A DNA stretch of 64,000 nucleotides from Epinephelus fuscoguttatus (GCF_011397635.1 NC_064771.1:12897379-12961378), one strand, 5' to 3'; shown: positions 37,841 to 49,901, counted from the first letter of the stretch. Notes: a model not told the origin generated them from the sequence alone. A program made the numbers and translations.

Positions 37841-40800
37841 ATGGCGGAGTGGAACGCCTTCTACCGCAATGAGGAGGATGAGGAAGAGCAGGAGGACGGA
37901 GAGCAATCTGGAGGTGAGATGAAAGCCTCCTCACCACTTCATCTGTAGTGCAAATAATGCAAGATTGTCTGCTACCACAGCTCTCTCTAATATGGGCATT
38001 ACTGCTCTACATTTTATATTTCCTCCACATTTTTATATTTCACTTTGCGTTTCACTAATATATGTGTCTGACAACTTTGATTTGATCACACCTGCATGCC
38101 ATGTAATTTATATTTTACAGTGATCTACAACATATGACAGTATATGTGAAAAAAGAAACATAGAATAATGAATAAGTAGGAAGTAAGTACCCTTCTTCCA
38201 TAGATTATTGTGGTAGGACTTAATGACACTTGTTGCTGCAGCGTACACTAATGCACAAGTGGACTCAATGGAGATTAGGTGCAAATGGTGATGGCAAACT
38301 GTCAGTTAAATAAAATCATGTGGCATGTGTTCTTTTGCAGCAGGAAGAAGTCATCTCAAGATAAAATTATGTTTGGCAATATCTTCCCGATTCCACATTT
38401 AGTAATGTTTAATTGATTAGTTAGGAGACCTGTGAGGCTTTTTTTTTTTTTTTTGTAGTCTTGTAATGTTATCCCTACCACTCACAGTCCCAGTCGCCAT
38501 CATTCTCAGCTCTGCTGCTATTGGAGATTATCCTCTGCTGGCACGTGCTGTGCACTACATCACCTCAGTACAGCCTCTCTGAACCGTTCTACTGAACATG
38601 TTATTTAACACTTGTTATCAGGTAGCGTTTGATGCTGAAAATTAAGGCATTTTCTGAAGCCTTAAAGTCAGACAATAACAAATCAGTCTCTCTCTTTGTC
38701 AGATGATTACAAGGTGACGGGGAGAGACAGTTTGGTCTTCTTGGTTGATGCGTCCAAGGAAATGTTTGTCAAAGGAGAAGACGGAGAACCCTCCAACTTT
38801 GACATGACCATGCAGGTAAAATGGCCAGTTGCCAGTTTTGTCGTAGTTGAATTTGCAGAAAAGTGCTGGCAATTTTACAAGTACATCATCTAGATTGTTT
38901 CATGCAGTTATTATTTTATTATTGAAGCCATAAGAAAAGCTGAAAACTTCCAGAGCTTACCTATTGTACATCCAAAATAAGTTGTTTTATTATTAGATAC
39001 CCCCTTATTCTTATAATAATCATCGTCTGTGTTCTGTCCTCGTAGGTTGTGCGCAGTGTGTACACCAGTAAGATCATTAGTAGTCACAGGGACCTGGTGG
39101 CTTTGGTTTTCTACGGCACCGAGCAGAGCAAAAATCCCAGGAACTCATTCAAGCATGTCTACGTGTACCACGACCTCGATGAACCCGGTGAGATGCTGCA
39201 CTCTGCAAACACATGATCACACTTCACCTGTAAAGCTGCTGTTTTGCTGAAACCACAAATGTGGGTACAGCTGCTGTGCACAGGTTTCATGCTTTGGATG
39301 TATTCATATAAAACATATTCAACCTTTTAATTTATTGTTATAACATGTTATTTCTCACAAACATAGGAGCACTTGAAATACCAGTGCACAGTTGCCGTTG
39401 ATTTTAGTAAATACATTTTTGATGTCAGTGCATGTGCAGCAAAATGTAAGCACATTAATAAAGTCCTCTGAATCTGCCTGCTAAGGTGCAAAGCGAGTGC
39501 AGGAGGTGGACGCTCTGCGGGGGGCTAAAGGTGCCCAGCTCGCGGCAGAGACCATGGGCAGCGGGGAGACGTCTTTAGGAGACGCCCTGTGGTGCTGCGC
39601 CAACCTCTACAGTGACATCAAGCTGCGCCTGTCACACAAGCGGCTCATGATCTTCACCTGCAGGGATGAGCCACACGGGGGTGACAGCGTGAAGGACCGA
39701 CAGGCTCGCACCAAGGCTGGTGACCTCAAAGAGACCGGTATGTCTGAAGGAAATACTCTGTCATACTGTTTTGGATTAAAGCTCAGAGCTGCACTTTCTT
39801 TCTGTTTATCAACCCAGCTAGTCCTTACAATTTATGACTTCTGTGTGATAGGCGCTAACATCAAAATGTTACTTCATAATTTTTAATTGGTGATTCTTAA
39901 TTGCAGTTTTAACATGTTAATCTTGTACATCATGGACTCATGTGACTTATCCCCACTCTCTTAGGTGTCATCATTGATTTAATGCATCTGATGAAACCGG
40001 GCGGCTTCGATGTCGCACCCTTCTTCCGTGACATTGTAAGTCCACCTGAAGATGAGAGCGAGTTGGGGCTGCAGCTGGAGCCTTGTGACAAACTGGAGGA
40101 CCTCCAGAAGAGGGTACGCGCCAAGGAGCAGAAGAAGAGAGCCATGGCCAGGTAGAGACAAGTCACACATTTCTGTTTCCAAACAGATAAAAGTAGAGTT
40201 TAGTTACTTAATTTTTTTTCTCATTGTTCTATTTACGGCTCTGCGTTTTGCTTTCTTCTTCCTTTGTGGTGCATCGTTGTGTCTATTTAATCATTTAACA
40301 TTTGTTCTTCCCTTCTCCTTACTCTTCCTTCCCTCTCTGCCATCTTCAGGCTAAATCTCTGTCTTGGTGAGGGCATAAATCTAGCAGTGGGAATTTATGC
40401 AACTGCTGTGACAGCTCGGAAACCACCTCCCATCAGACTTTACAGGGAAACCAACGAGCCAGTCCGCAGCAAAACCCGAACCTTCCACACCCAGACTGGC
40501 AGCCTGCTGCTGCCCAGTGAGATAAAGAAAGCCCAGGTGAGAGCAGATTTGATGTAGAAGATTGGTTTGGTCTTTTTGTAAAAGATTTAAATTGTCACAT
40601 ATGTACTGTAAACTGCAAGTTTGATTTTATAGTAACTAACTGGTAATAAATCCTAAATTATGGTCTGTTACCCACCAGAAAGACTTGATGACAAACAGCT
40701 GAACAAAATTAACCTGAATGTCATTGCTGATCAAAATCATTTCAGTGATTTGATTCAGTTGATTCAGTGATTTTTTTGTCATGTGTGTCTACTCCAGGTG

Positions 40801-42745
40801 TATGGTAAGAAGCAGATTGTGATGGAGAGAGATGAGGTGGACGCCATCAGGAAGTTTGACGATCCTGGAATGTTTCTGATTGGATTCAAACCCATGGAGA
40901 AGCTCAAACGTCAGCACCATATCCGACCGGCTGTCTTCCTCTACCCTGAGGAGAACGAGGTGAAAGGTAGGACTCTTTGTGTCTGATTTACTTCACCCAC
41001 AAAATGACCATTTGTATATCAATTATCCACCACGTGTTACCTTGATTTCATGAGGAAGCTTTTGGCATGCCTCCACAGTAAATGGAGGATCCAGAAAAGG
41101 AGAACATTCTTCATGAATGGAAGTAAAGGGGGACCGCGTTTTACAACAGCAAAACTGTATCAAAACATCAAAACCTTGTACTAAACTCATGCAATTCGTG
41201 CACAAGACTTGGATTATTCTACATGAGTTTGTAAACAGATGTTTTAATACAGGTTTCCTGTTGTTAAACGTGGTCCCCGTTTACTTCAATTCATGAAGAA
41301 TGTTCTCCTTTTTTTGGAATCAAAAGTGTCTGACAGCTTCTTCTCTGTTTGTTAAGCGTGAATATATTCTTGGTTTTCCTCCACCAGGCAGCGCATGCCT
41401 GTTCTCTGCCTTGTTAACAAAGTGTAGCGAGAAGAACGTGTTCGCTCTGTGCCGCTGCATCTCCCGCCGAAACTACTCACCTCGATTTGTTGCCCTGGTG
41501 CCTCAGAAGGAGGAGATCGACGAGTGGAAAGTACAGATTACACCACCAGGTAACACACTGCTGGCACCACAGTCTGCAATACTAAAAATATGAGTCCCTC
41601 AGGTAAAAGGTTGGGAACCACTCGTCTAGATCATTGTAGTGTACTGAAGTTTGATGGCAACATGTGGTCTCTCATGCCCTAAATCAGGTTTCAACGTCAT
41701 CTATCTGCCGTACGCTGACGACTTTCGGACTCTGGATCCCCCCCAGTGCCCATTGGCTTCACAAGTTCAGGTGGACAAGATGAAGGAGATCGTCTCCAAG
41801 CTCCGCTTCAAATACAGGTAGCTGCTCATGTTTTATGGAGATCTTCTTTTAGGGATGCTTTTGTAATCCTAAACAGCAAAGCAATGTGTCTGTGTCATTG
41901 GTGTATGTTGTTTAGCTTCTTCAAAATGATACTACTTTAATTGAGGCATGGCACTTTTCATGTGGGATTTATGGACACTGTGGTGCTCGTAACAATGTTA
42001 CTCACTGGGTTTCTGTCTGTAACATGTTTTCATTGTTTGTAATGTAATGCAGGAGTGATGCTTTTGAGAATCCAGTCATCCAGCAGCATTACAGGAACCT
42101 GGAGGCCTTGGCTCTGGATATGATGGCTCCAGAGGACGTAGAGGACCTCATCAGTAAGATATAGTCACACAAACATTCAAACTGTCTCGACCTCTACAAA
42201 AACTTCTTGCTCTTATGTCTCACACTTCCTGCGCCTGTCTGTCTTTTTCTCTGTCTCAGTGCCAAAGGTGGACCAGATGGACCGCCGTCTGGGTCCTTTG
42301 GTTCAGGAGTTTAAAGATCTGGTCTACCCTGCGGGCTACAACCCCGAGAGCAAACCGGCCCCTAAACGCAAAGCAGGTCAGAGCTGAAGTCATAACAGGA
42401 ACTGAGTAACATTGCTTTTACTGTATCTTTGTTGTTGGTGCCGAGGTTATTGATCAGTACTGTTGAATGTGGCCCTTTTGTGCTACGATGCAGTTAAAAT
42501 AACATCATTCTTTTGACTGATTTTTTTTTATATATGATCCAACAGCTGATACCGGAGGCGGAGCAGAGAAGAAGCCCAAAGTGGAGGTGTCAGAAGACGA
42601 GCTGAAGGCCCACGTGCAGAACGGCACCCTGGGTAAGCTGACCGTGCCCGTGTTGAAGGACGCCTGTAAGCAGTTCGGGATCCGCACCACCGGGACCAAG
42701 AAGCAGGAGCTGATAGATGCTCTGACCGCCCAGCTGGGATCTTGA
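37841..42745 (+). CDS. xrcc6: Ku70, DNA-end-binding subunit of the Ku heterodimer
   Basis: Twelve coding exons: 37841-37913, 38703-38815, 39046-39187, 39486-39737, 39965-40151, 40350-40536, 40798-40966, 41388-41549, 41688-41817, 42053-42153, 42260-42376 and 42546-42745. They sum to 1833 nt, 610 aa (human 609), in frame throughout. Ku70 pairs with Ku80 in a ring on broken DNA ends and recruits DNA-PKcs for non-homologous end joining. Visible parts: an acidic N-terminus; a vWA-like domain from [12 protein letters not shown] (about residue 31); the Ku core with [15 protein letters not shown] and [15 protein letters not shown]; a basic linker with KRKA and EKKPKVE (likely nuclear localisation signal); and a C-terminal SAP domain (about 563-607, [20 protein letters not shown]). 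The gene looks intact. AATAAA at 43188-43193 is a likely poly-A signal. Confidence 0.97.
41090..41318. repeat. Foldback (MITE-like) element in xrcc6 intron 7
   Basis: GGAGAACATTCTTCATGAAT near 41099 pairs with ATTCATGAAGAATGTTCTCC near 41289, and the arms continue inward for about 80 bp (GGGGGACCGCG against CGTGGTCCCCG, ACTGTATCAAAACATC against GATGTTTTAATACAGG). No coding content and no clear target duplication. Confidence 0.8.
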
Positions 42746-43933
42746 GGAGTTAAATACACAACTCAACTGTGCCTTCATGAGCAGACAAACTTGTTCAGAT
42801 CAGTGTATCTGTTGCACCTCAAGTGTAGAATCGTCTTCAGACACTTTGTACAAACCAAGTTCTGGTGAACTGTGTGATCTATTTTGAAAGCAGGTAGCAG
42901 GTTTTTAATGTACAGTGTGGTCTGTGAAATTTGGGGACAGATCAGGACACTGTTCGGAGTGTTGAAAGAAAAGATTCCTGTTGTGCTTGATAAGATTAAA
43001 TCAGTTGAATTACCCTTTTGTTGTTGTCAAGGCATCATGGTTCAATACAGCTCAGTGCTAAAGTCTGCAGTAGGTGTGTCAGTCCTAGATCATATGAATC
43101 GTGTTTGAATTTCTGGACTCACATTGTACAGTAAACATACAGTCATAAAAATACTGTAACTAGGGTTGATAATCCTACGTTTGCATTAATAAAACCAAAA
43201 CCTTTTACAGCCCTGCATCCACTTTGTTTTATTTTTATAACCCCATGAGTCAGTACACTGTACATGTCGAGCAGCATTTCCAGTTTTTCTTGTAGCAAGA
43301 AAGAGGTGTGTTCATCCAAAGTAAGACCTCAGCATTATCATCATACCTGGACCTTCTCACTGCGCTCTGTTTGCCACTCAGCACAACAAAGTGAGAGCAG
43401 TGTTGGGGGCACGCCTGCACAGGCAAATGCCTCTGCACAAAAGCAGGAAGAAGAGATCACACACAACTTTGACCTCATGAGTTGCAACAGGTTTTGACAG
43501 ACTGGAAGTAGATGGCATTCCTGAGGAGGATTATCTGACTACACTGCAGGTAATGAGGCTGTAGGAACAGTTTGCCATTGCTATGGGATTAAATAGACTT
43601 TAACTACAGTATATTGTATGTGTTGAGTTTTCAAGTTGGTTTTTTAGTTTTGGTTTACCTTGTCTTGAAACTTTGCTACATGTTAACACAGTCTTTACTA
43701 GGTCTAAGTTGACTTACTGAATGGGAAAATGATATTTAGGCACTTTACTTTTGCCATAACAACATATTTAATCCTGCTACTGTTCCTAGCTTTGGTTTGA
43801 GTTGTGTACATATTTGTTTACTCGGGTGTTATGTTGAACTTTACGTGCTTTTATGTTGACAGTTCTGAGCAGAAACGCTGCCTCATATTGTCGCTACTTT
43901 AACACCGACTGAAAGTCTGACAGCTGAAGAGAA
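42746..43933 (+). other. xrcc6 3' UTR and short spacer before the AIG1-like gene
   Basis: The xrcc6 3' UTR probably ends just after AATAAA (43188-43193). The remaining 0.74 kb contains the presumed promoter and 5' UTR of the next gene, on the same strand. No repeats or TATA box were recognised. Confidence 0.55.
43188..43193 (+). terminator. Poly-A signal AATAAA for xrcc6
   Basis: Canonical hexamer 443 bp after the xrcc6 stop. Confidence 0.6.
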
Positions 43934-44660
43934 ATGGAGTGTCAGTGTGACAAGGACACCCCTGAGGATGCAGGTGAGGCGCCATATTAAAAATTCAATA
44001 AATATGTACCCTTAAAGACCTTAAAGATGTCTACTTCATAGAGTAAATAGAGTATTATTTGTAATTTAACTTCCTTTGTACGATAATTTAATTTAAAAAT
44101 ACGTTCAATAGTTTTCCATTACTCCCTTCAACTCGCATCAAATCTTGTACTGTAATATTGTGTCTTTATGGCTGCAAAACAAACGCCATTAGGTGTAGAC
44201 TGTGAAGTCCGTAGTATATTATGTCAAGGTAGCGTCAACATCGTTGTCACTTCCGGGTTAGCTTTTCAAAATTAAAAATAAAATAAAATAAATCAACGCC
44301 GCGTTACTTTCCTGTTCGGAAAATTTGAGAAAATTAACCAGAAATTCAACACTATTTAACAATGTGTGACGTAGGTTGATAATGTAATAAATCTGAAGCA
44401 ATTTCTTACTGTGCTATTTTTTTTAAATACTTTTTAATTTGTCAAAATAATAGTCTCTGACAGTAGTTGGGTTACTTCTCATTGAACAAAAGAAAAAGAA
44501 AATGTCAATCTTAACATGAGCTACCATACGTCCCTCCCATCCCATGATCCCAACATCTCAAATAACAAAAACAAGCAAAACAAACAAACAGAATAATATT
44601 AAAATAGATATGACAGTGATAAAAATAAGAGTACATACGTACATACACTCTTACACAGAT

Positions 44661-44702
<42 letters not shown>

Positions 44703-45312
44703 GGATAGATAGATATTACCGCAATAAATAAGAAAGAGGAGTAAAGTAAATGAAATAACTTAAAATTAAAAACAATAAACATGAGGGGAAAAAAGACATA
44801 TAGGAAATAAAAACTGGTTTGGTTCAGGAGATATTTTAGAAAAAAATATACTCCTTTCTTCTCTTTTCCCCTTCTTTTCTTTAATCCCTTCTCCTCTTCC
44901 TCCTCCCCTCATTTCCCACTACCTTATTACTTTTGTTTAATACCCATTTTCTGCATTCTCTTCCATCTTGCATCAAATAGTTTAGCTAGATTCCTAACAC
45001 TTAGTTGTGGCCCCTCCGGTTTCAACCAATCTGTTTGTTGTCTGCTTTAGTGGAGCTACTCTTAAAGTTTTACAAAGATACTTATCATTTTGTTGAGAGA
45101 GTAGTGGTGGTGTTCGGCCAAGTAATAATTGCTCGGGCCCTAACATTAGTGAGCACTGAAAAATGCTGTGTATCGCTTCCCTTATTTCTGTCTAACTCTG
45201 CTAAATTTAAGTTTCCTGCTGTCAAAACAATCCTGGAATGAGAGATTGTGATGTCAGCCTTTACATATAAAGGTGAAAATGAATGTAAATCTTGATATGC
45301 CTGCAGCCATAG

Positions 45313-45377
<65 letters not shown>

Positions 45378-48300
45378 GTCCTGAATTCAACAATATGCTT
45401 TTCAGATTTAGAGTATTTCATTCTCCATCTCACATTTGGGTGAAAGGTAAACCCCATGATAAGCTGTGTGCAGTACTAATGTCATGCTTTCCTCATTCCC
45501 CTCTCTGTTTAGGCTGGTGGATGAACGCCAACAGCGTCCAGATGGGAGCTTTTACCGTAGTGGGGTATCTTCTCTACAGATTCTCACAGAGTCAGTCACT
45601 CTCTGACACACATGCTCATACTCATTTGGCAAATACAGAAAGTTAGCCTGACATATAAGCCATGTTGTTTCTCTGATTGATTGACCTGTCCTCTCAGAGA
45701 TAGGGATATTAATGTACTACAAAGCACAGGAAATATAAAACAGATTAAAGTTGCTTGAAATGATCAGAAATGGTGGCGATGAGATCAGACATAAATGTTA
45801 TATCATGGGTTTAGGGGTCCTACTCACAGAGGGTGACCTCCAACCCACAAGTATTGAGTAGACAGATTTACAACAGACCTGTGCACATTCATTTGCTGAT
45901 CAAAAACACACATTTCTAAAGGATAAAGCAGGTGATACTGTGTGTTTTCCTAATGCTACAACATCAATAAATCCATGATGACCTCTGCTGTAATACTGAT
46001 AGTACTGTGTTTTTCCTGCAGCACTCCCAGCTCTGATCCGATGGCCCATTCGTCTGTTCTGCTCTGTAACGGGTGAGAGTAGTCAGAGTGGTATATCAGT
46101 GGTCACTTTGTCGTCTTCTTCACAGTCTGATTCTAACTGACAGCGCACAAAACCGTCAGTACTGTCATGTTGTTGTAAAATAAAATCACCAGATCATTAA
46201 TGTGTGTTCTGCCTCAGGTCTGTCAGCTCTTTGGGGCTGGGTGAGCCGCCTGGTGGGAACTCTTCGTGGTATGGAACACTCTTTTCTGACCCATAGGAAT
46301 CAAGTAAAATATAACATGTGAAGTCATATGCTAACTTTTCTTTTATGTCTCAGTAATCAAGAGCCTGTGCAAATGGCTGTCTCGAGTTTGGAAGTTTTTT
46401 GCAGGTGAGTGCTGGTTGCATTTGTGTGTGTTGTTTGCTCTTTATTGCTTCATTTGAACCTTCTATGCGAAGGTAAACACATCAGGAGAAGTTTTCAATA
46501 TGAGTGTCTGGGTAGTCTGAGGAAGTGACTCAGAAATTCAGCAGACACATGACAGCAATTTAGTATCTGAATGGAGTGGGGCTATTTTAGCGATAGAGCT
46601 ACATGATAATTATAGGCCTATAATCAAGCAGCTGCAATCTGCTCCTCCACCAGCGTCTTCCTCCAAGTTCAAGTGGCTGGTTGCTGTCATCACAGGTCAG
46701 TTCACCTTCATTCTCCTTTAGGTACATGGTTTTGGGTTTTCTCTTTGTGCTGTTGACAGTGGTGCCCCCAGAAAGTTTTCATAGGGGTGACCAGATGGGG
46801 CCCCTGAAACTCTTGGGGTGGCACACCAAAACCAAAAGCCATAAATGAATTCAAGGAATTTGATTATGCCTTTGAGGTAATGGGCTTGTTATGTGGCAAT
46901 AAGGAGAGTTAAGGAAGTATCTCACGTGAATATACAAATACTGGTCCAGCTAACATTTTGAGTTTCACAACAATCTGTTTAATATGTTACATATCTATAC
47001 ATGTCAAGCTGAAAACACACTGGCACAGCCGCGGAATGGGGCATCAGGTGACATGCAGCTCGTCAACAGACGACCATACAACGTTAATACTACTTTTACT
47101 GAAAGATCTGTACTTCCTCCACCTCTGCATTAGCCTAAAATCATGTGTGGAAACCCATTAATTTAAGTTGATTTCTCACCTTAAGAGCTAGTCTCCAGAG
47201 CTATGACTGGCCAGGAAGTAATATCTTTTTGGCCATGGTCTTTATAATGCCTGGATTGTGGGTCGTTTAGCTCATTTCTTGACCTCAACAACGAGTCTCT
47301 CCTCATCCATTCTTCATCACAAGAGACACAGCTACAACAACAAAGTTCTCTTTATGCATCATTGGTGAAGAGAGGAGTCGAGCTGCCATAGGAGCTGAAA
47401 AAAAGAGCTGTTGCAGGAACATTTACTGGGATCAAGCCTTCTCAAGTTTAGGGAAGACTCATGGTTATCCATAGAACTCATTTTCTTTCAGAAATCTTGA
47501 GGTGAGAGTTTAAGGGACCCTTCAAAAATGGCCATGTCAGTTGTTCCCTCATGAAATTTTAGCCTAACTGTCGACTGTTTTTTAGCCCCTTTCCTGACGA
47601 ACTATGTTGACATTGTTGGTACCAACAGATGCCTTACTGTACGTTCAAACCAGAAGCTTCCAAAGAGCCAAAGCCAAAGCCAAAAATATTTGTGGCAGCT
47701 TTGGTCGCTCTAGTTGCTCATCACATGAATCATTCAACATTCGATCGTGCTTGTCAATTTAAAGGAGCCAAAAGGCAGACTACTGGCTTGAAAGCAGCAT
47801 TGTTGCTGCTTGCTGTCATCCAGTCAAAAAGCTCATAGTTGGCCTACAGAGAGTTATGTTTGGTCATTTAAAACAGAAAACGTATGTCATCCCATTTGAA
47901 CCAAACAAGGAAGACTTGCATGCTACGTCACAACATTAGGCTGCAATTCTCTCCTCTATTACTAACATTACACACTTTAAAACTCACCAGACCAACCAAC
48001 TACCTCCACGACACGTTCCCAAGCCTCATTCTTTTTATTTTGGTCTCTGTAACCAAACAGCGGCACATTATAAAGGACTGAGTGGCCGCGAACGCAAGTA
48101 ATAAACTTCTCAATATCCACTGTCGGAACAAGTGTGCTGTAGGAACCAAAGTTACATGGCTTGTTCTCTGGGACCCGCTTCATCAGAGCACATCAGCATT
48201 CCGATTGGTTGCTACGGAACCGCATCAGGCCTCATTACCATAAAGTTAAACGAGTTTTAACTCCCCTCCAGACCGCTCCAGTCGCTTTGGTCACCCAAGA

Positions 48301-49391
48301 CACGCGGCTGACGACCAGGTTGCCCCGGTCGCCGGGCTCTCATTGAAAATGAATGACTTCCACCGTTTTGGAAGCCCTCGTCGCTGTTGGTTTGAACATA
48401 CAGTTAGGCTGTCTAGTTAAAAAAAATCCACTACCTTTACACCACAACCTCCTATAGACAGTAAGGTCAGCCTCCAATTATTTTTGCCAGGAGGGGGCCA
48501 GTGGGGGACCAGCAACTGTATCAGGGTGGCCAAGCCTGGGGCCCCACTGTCTGTTAAATCTAAGATATTAAAACCACAAGATCCACTCGCTCAGGCCCAG
48601 CTGGACTGAGAATCACAGCTCTTCCCAAAAGTGCTTTATTATTTATCTGATAAAAACTTGTCACCTCTGCAGGGTCATCCACAGATGGAGCACTGGAGTC
48701 AGGGACCAACAAACCAGGCCTGAGACTGATCCTCCTGGGGCCCACAGGTGGAGGACGGACCTCTCTTGCAGATACTTTGGTGGGCAACAGTGAGACAAGG
48801 GCACCCATGGGTCCCTTGATGGAGAGCACCAAGAGAAGGATAGTAGTGGATGGTAGAGAAATTGTAGTGATCGACACTCCAGATCTTTTGGGGCTGTCAT
48901 TGGGGAACACCAAGAGAGCCAGGGAAGCTCTGAGGAGCCTTCAGCTCTCCAGTCCTGGACCACACGCCTTCCTGCTGGTGATCCGAGCTCCAGGCTCCAG
49001 CATGGGGATGGACCAGGATGCAGCTCAGGCGGTCCGAGCCACTCTTGAGCTGTTTGGCGACGGGGTCGTGGGGCACATCATTCCAGTGCTCACCCATGCA
49101 GACCGTCTGGGTCGAAAGTGTAGTGTAGATCAGCTGCTGGATGCAGACTCTGGGGGTCTGAAGAGGGCTCTGTCTCTATGTGACCAGAGGCCAGAGTTGG
49201 TGGACAACAGACCAGACTGCCCCCCAGGGGCACGGGGCGTGACACGCAGGCAGCTGGTGGAACGTGTGATGGAGATGAAGACACTTAGGGGGCATTTCAT
49301 CCACGAGCTGCAGAGGAGTGAGGACCGCATGAGGGAGGAGCTGCTGGCAGACATGGGCTCTGCACTGGCTAGAAAACTGGGACACATGTAA
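43934..49391 (+). CDS. Orphan AIG1/GIMAP-like protein with degenerate GTPase motifs and tryptophan-repeat N-terminus
   Basis: Seven exons keep one frame, all joined in phase 1: 43934-43973, 45513-45590, 46022-46072, 46218-46268, 46354-46404, 46654-46695 and 48673-49391. They give 1032 nt, 343 aa. Residues 1-13 are short and acidic. Exon 2 is hydrophobic (MGAFTVVGYLLY). Exons 3-6 each encode a 14-17-residue segment centred on Trp and flanked by Arg/Lys. Residues about 121-320 are an AIG1-type G domain: LRLILLGPTGGGRTSL (G1), VVIDTPDLLG (G3), HAFLLVIRAPG (AIG1 conserved box), PVLTHADRLG (G4) and CDQRPELVDNR (G5-like). GIMAP/AIG1 proteins are GTP-binding scaffolds at membranes, many with immune roles. 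Here the P-loop Lys is Arg133 and the DxxG Gly is replaced (DTPD), so normal GTP hydrolysis is doubtful. The C-terminus is a charged helix (residues 300-340) and lacks the family's usual terminal membrane anchor; the anchor may have moved to the N-terminus. AATAAA at 49792-49797 is a likely poly-A signal. A pseudogene is unlikely, since all splice sites and the frame are intact. I know of no named orthologue. Confidence 0.82.
44659..44713. repeat. Microsatellite (GATA)n
   Basis: About 13 GATA units with one GATG interruption. Confidence 0.92.
45314..45375. repeat. Microsatellite (CA)n
   Basis: About 31 uninterrupted CA units, the longest dinucleotide tract of this type in the window. Confidence 0.95.
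46022..46695 (+). repeat. Array of tandem mini-exons encoding a Trp-centred repeat
   Basis: Exons 46022-46072, 46218-46268 and 46354-46404 are each exactly 51 bp; 46654-46695 is 42 bp. All are phase 1-1, so each can be added or skipped without changing frame. With the split codon as residue 1, each segment reads x-L/I-x-A/S-L-x-R/K-W and then usually xxR(L/V): TLPALIRW, GLSALWGW, VIKSLCKW and ASSSKFKW, with Trp always residue 8. This register, phase and size point to repeated exon duplication. Confidence 0.85.
46757..48549. mobile_element. hAT-like element filling intron 6 of the AIG1-like gene
   Basis: The left end CAGTGGTGCCCCCAGAAA and the reverse complement of the right end (CAGTGGGGCCCCAGGCTT) are related inverted repeats. 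Flanks GCTGTTGA (46749-46756) and TCTGTTAA (48550-48557) match at 6 of 8, as an old 8-bp duplication would. It makes up about 1.8 of the 1.98 kb of this intron. A second repeat is nested inside (47631-48409). No transposase frame. Confidence 0.6.
47631..48409. mobile_element. Nested inverted-repeat element
   Basis: GCCTTACTGTACGTTCAAAC (from 47631) pairs with the reverse complement of the segment ending at 48409 (GCCTAACTGTATGTTCAAAC). The arms go on to CTTCCAAA on both sides. Superfamily not assigned; no coding frame. Confidence 0.65.
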
Positions 49392-49791
49392 ATAAGAGAG
49401 GGAGAAGGAGAGAGAGAGTGTGTGAGACAGAGTTGTTGGGGCAGTGAAAAAATAAGGGGGCAGGACTCATTCAAGTGTTAAACATGCAATTTTGACTTTA
49501 AGTGCAAGGGTGATTCTGCGCCTGAGGTATTTTTGTCAATCCTGGTTTACCACTGTCCAAATGAATTTACTACCGCTGGACAGCTTTTGGTTTTCAACAT
49601 GCCGCAGATGCTTTTGGTTAGTTATTATGCCCACACACACTTAATTTTCCTGTTTTGATGTGTTGTAATTCTTCAGTGTCTGTATATTCTCTTGTACAGG
49701 CCTCACATTTTCTTACTCTGCTGCGGTGCATGGCCCACCTCTGTCTTTCATAATTCATAGGAGATATCAAACTTTAAAGATGATCGTGGAA

Positions 49792-49797
49792 AATAAA
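49792..49797 (+). terminator. Poly-A signal AATAAA for the AIG1-like gene
   Basis: Canonical hexamer about 400 bp after the stop codon. Confidence 0.6.
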
Positions 49798-49901
49798 CTG
49801 AAGCTACACTGGGACTAGACTTCAGCAGGACTGTTCAATGTCGTCTGTGCTTTCTCCAGAGCCCTCTGAAACAGCATTTGGACCAGGAAACAGTTACTTA
49901 A

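Larger units (their letters stand above)
43974..45512 (+). other. Intron 1 of the AIG1-like gene
   Basis: 1.5 kb with a (GATA)n tract (44659-44713), a long (CA)n tract (45314-45375) and a pyrimidine-rich block (44850-44925). The AT-rich stretch 44400-45000 resembles an old LINE 3' region on the minus strand, but no frame supports that. Confidence 0.5.

Noticed and set aside
41600-41625. GGTTGGGAACCACT, resembling a hAT end
   Set aside because: There is no matching opposite end or duplication nearby; at most an old scrap.
45085-45457. Minus-strand frames with Cys-Val runs
   Set aside because: They are translations of the (CA)n microsatellite.
48560-48963. Minus-strand frames opposite the AIG1 exon
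   Set aside because: They are shadows of a GC-rich coding exon whose plus-strand frame carries clear AIG1 motifs.
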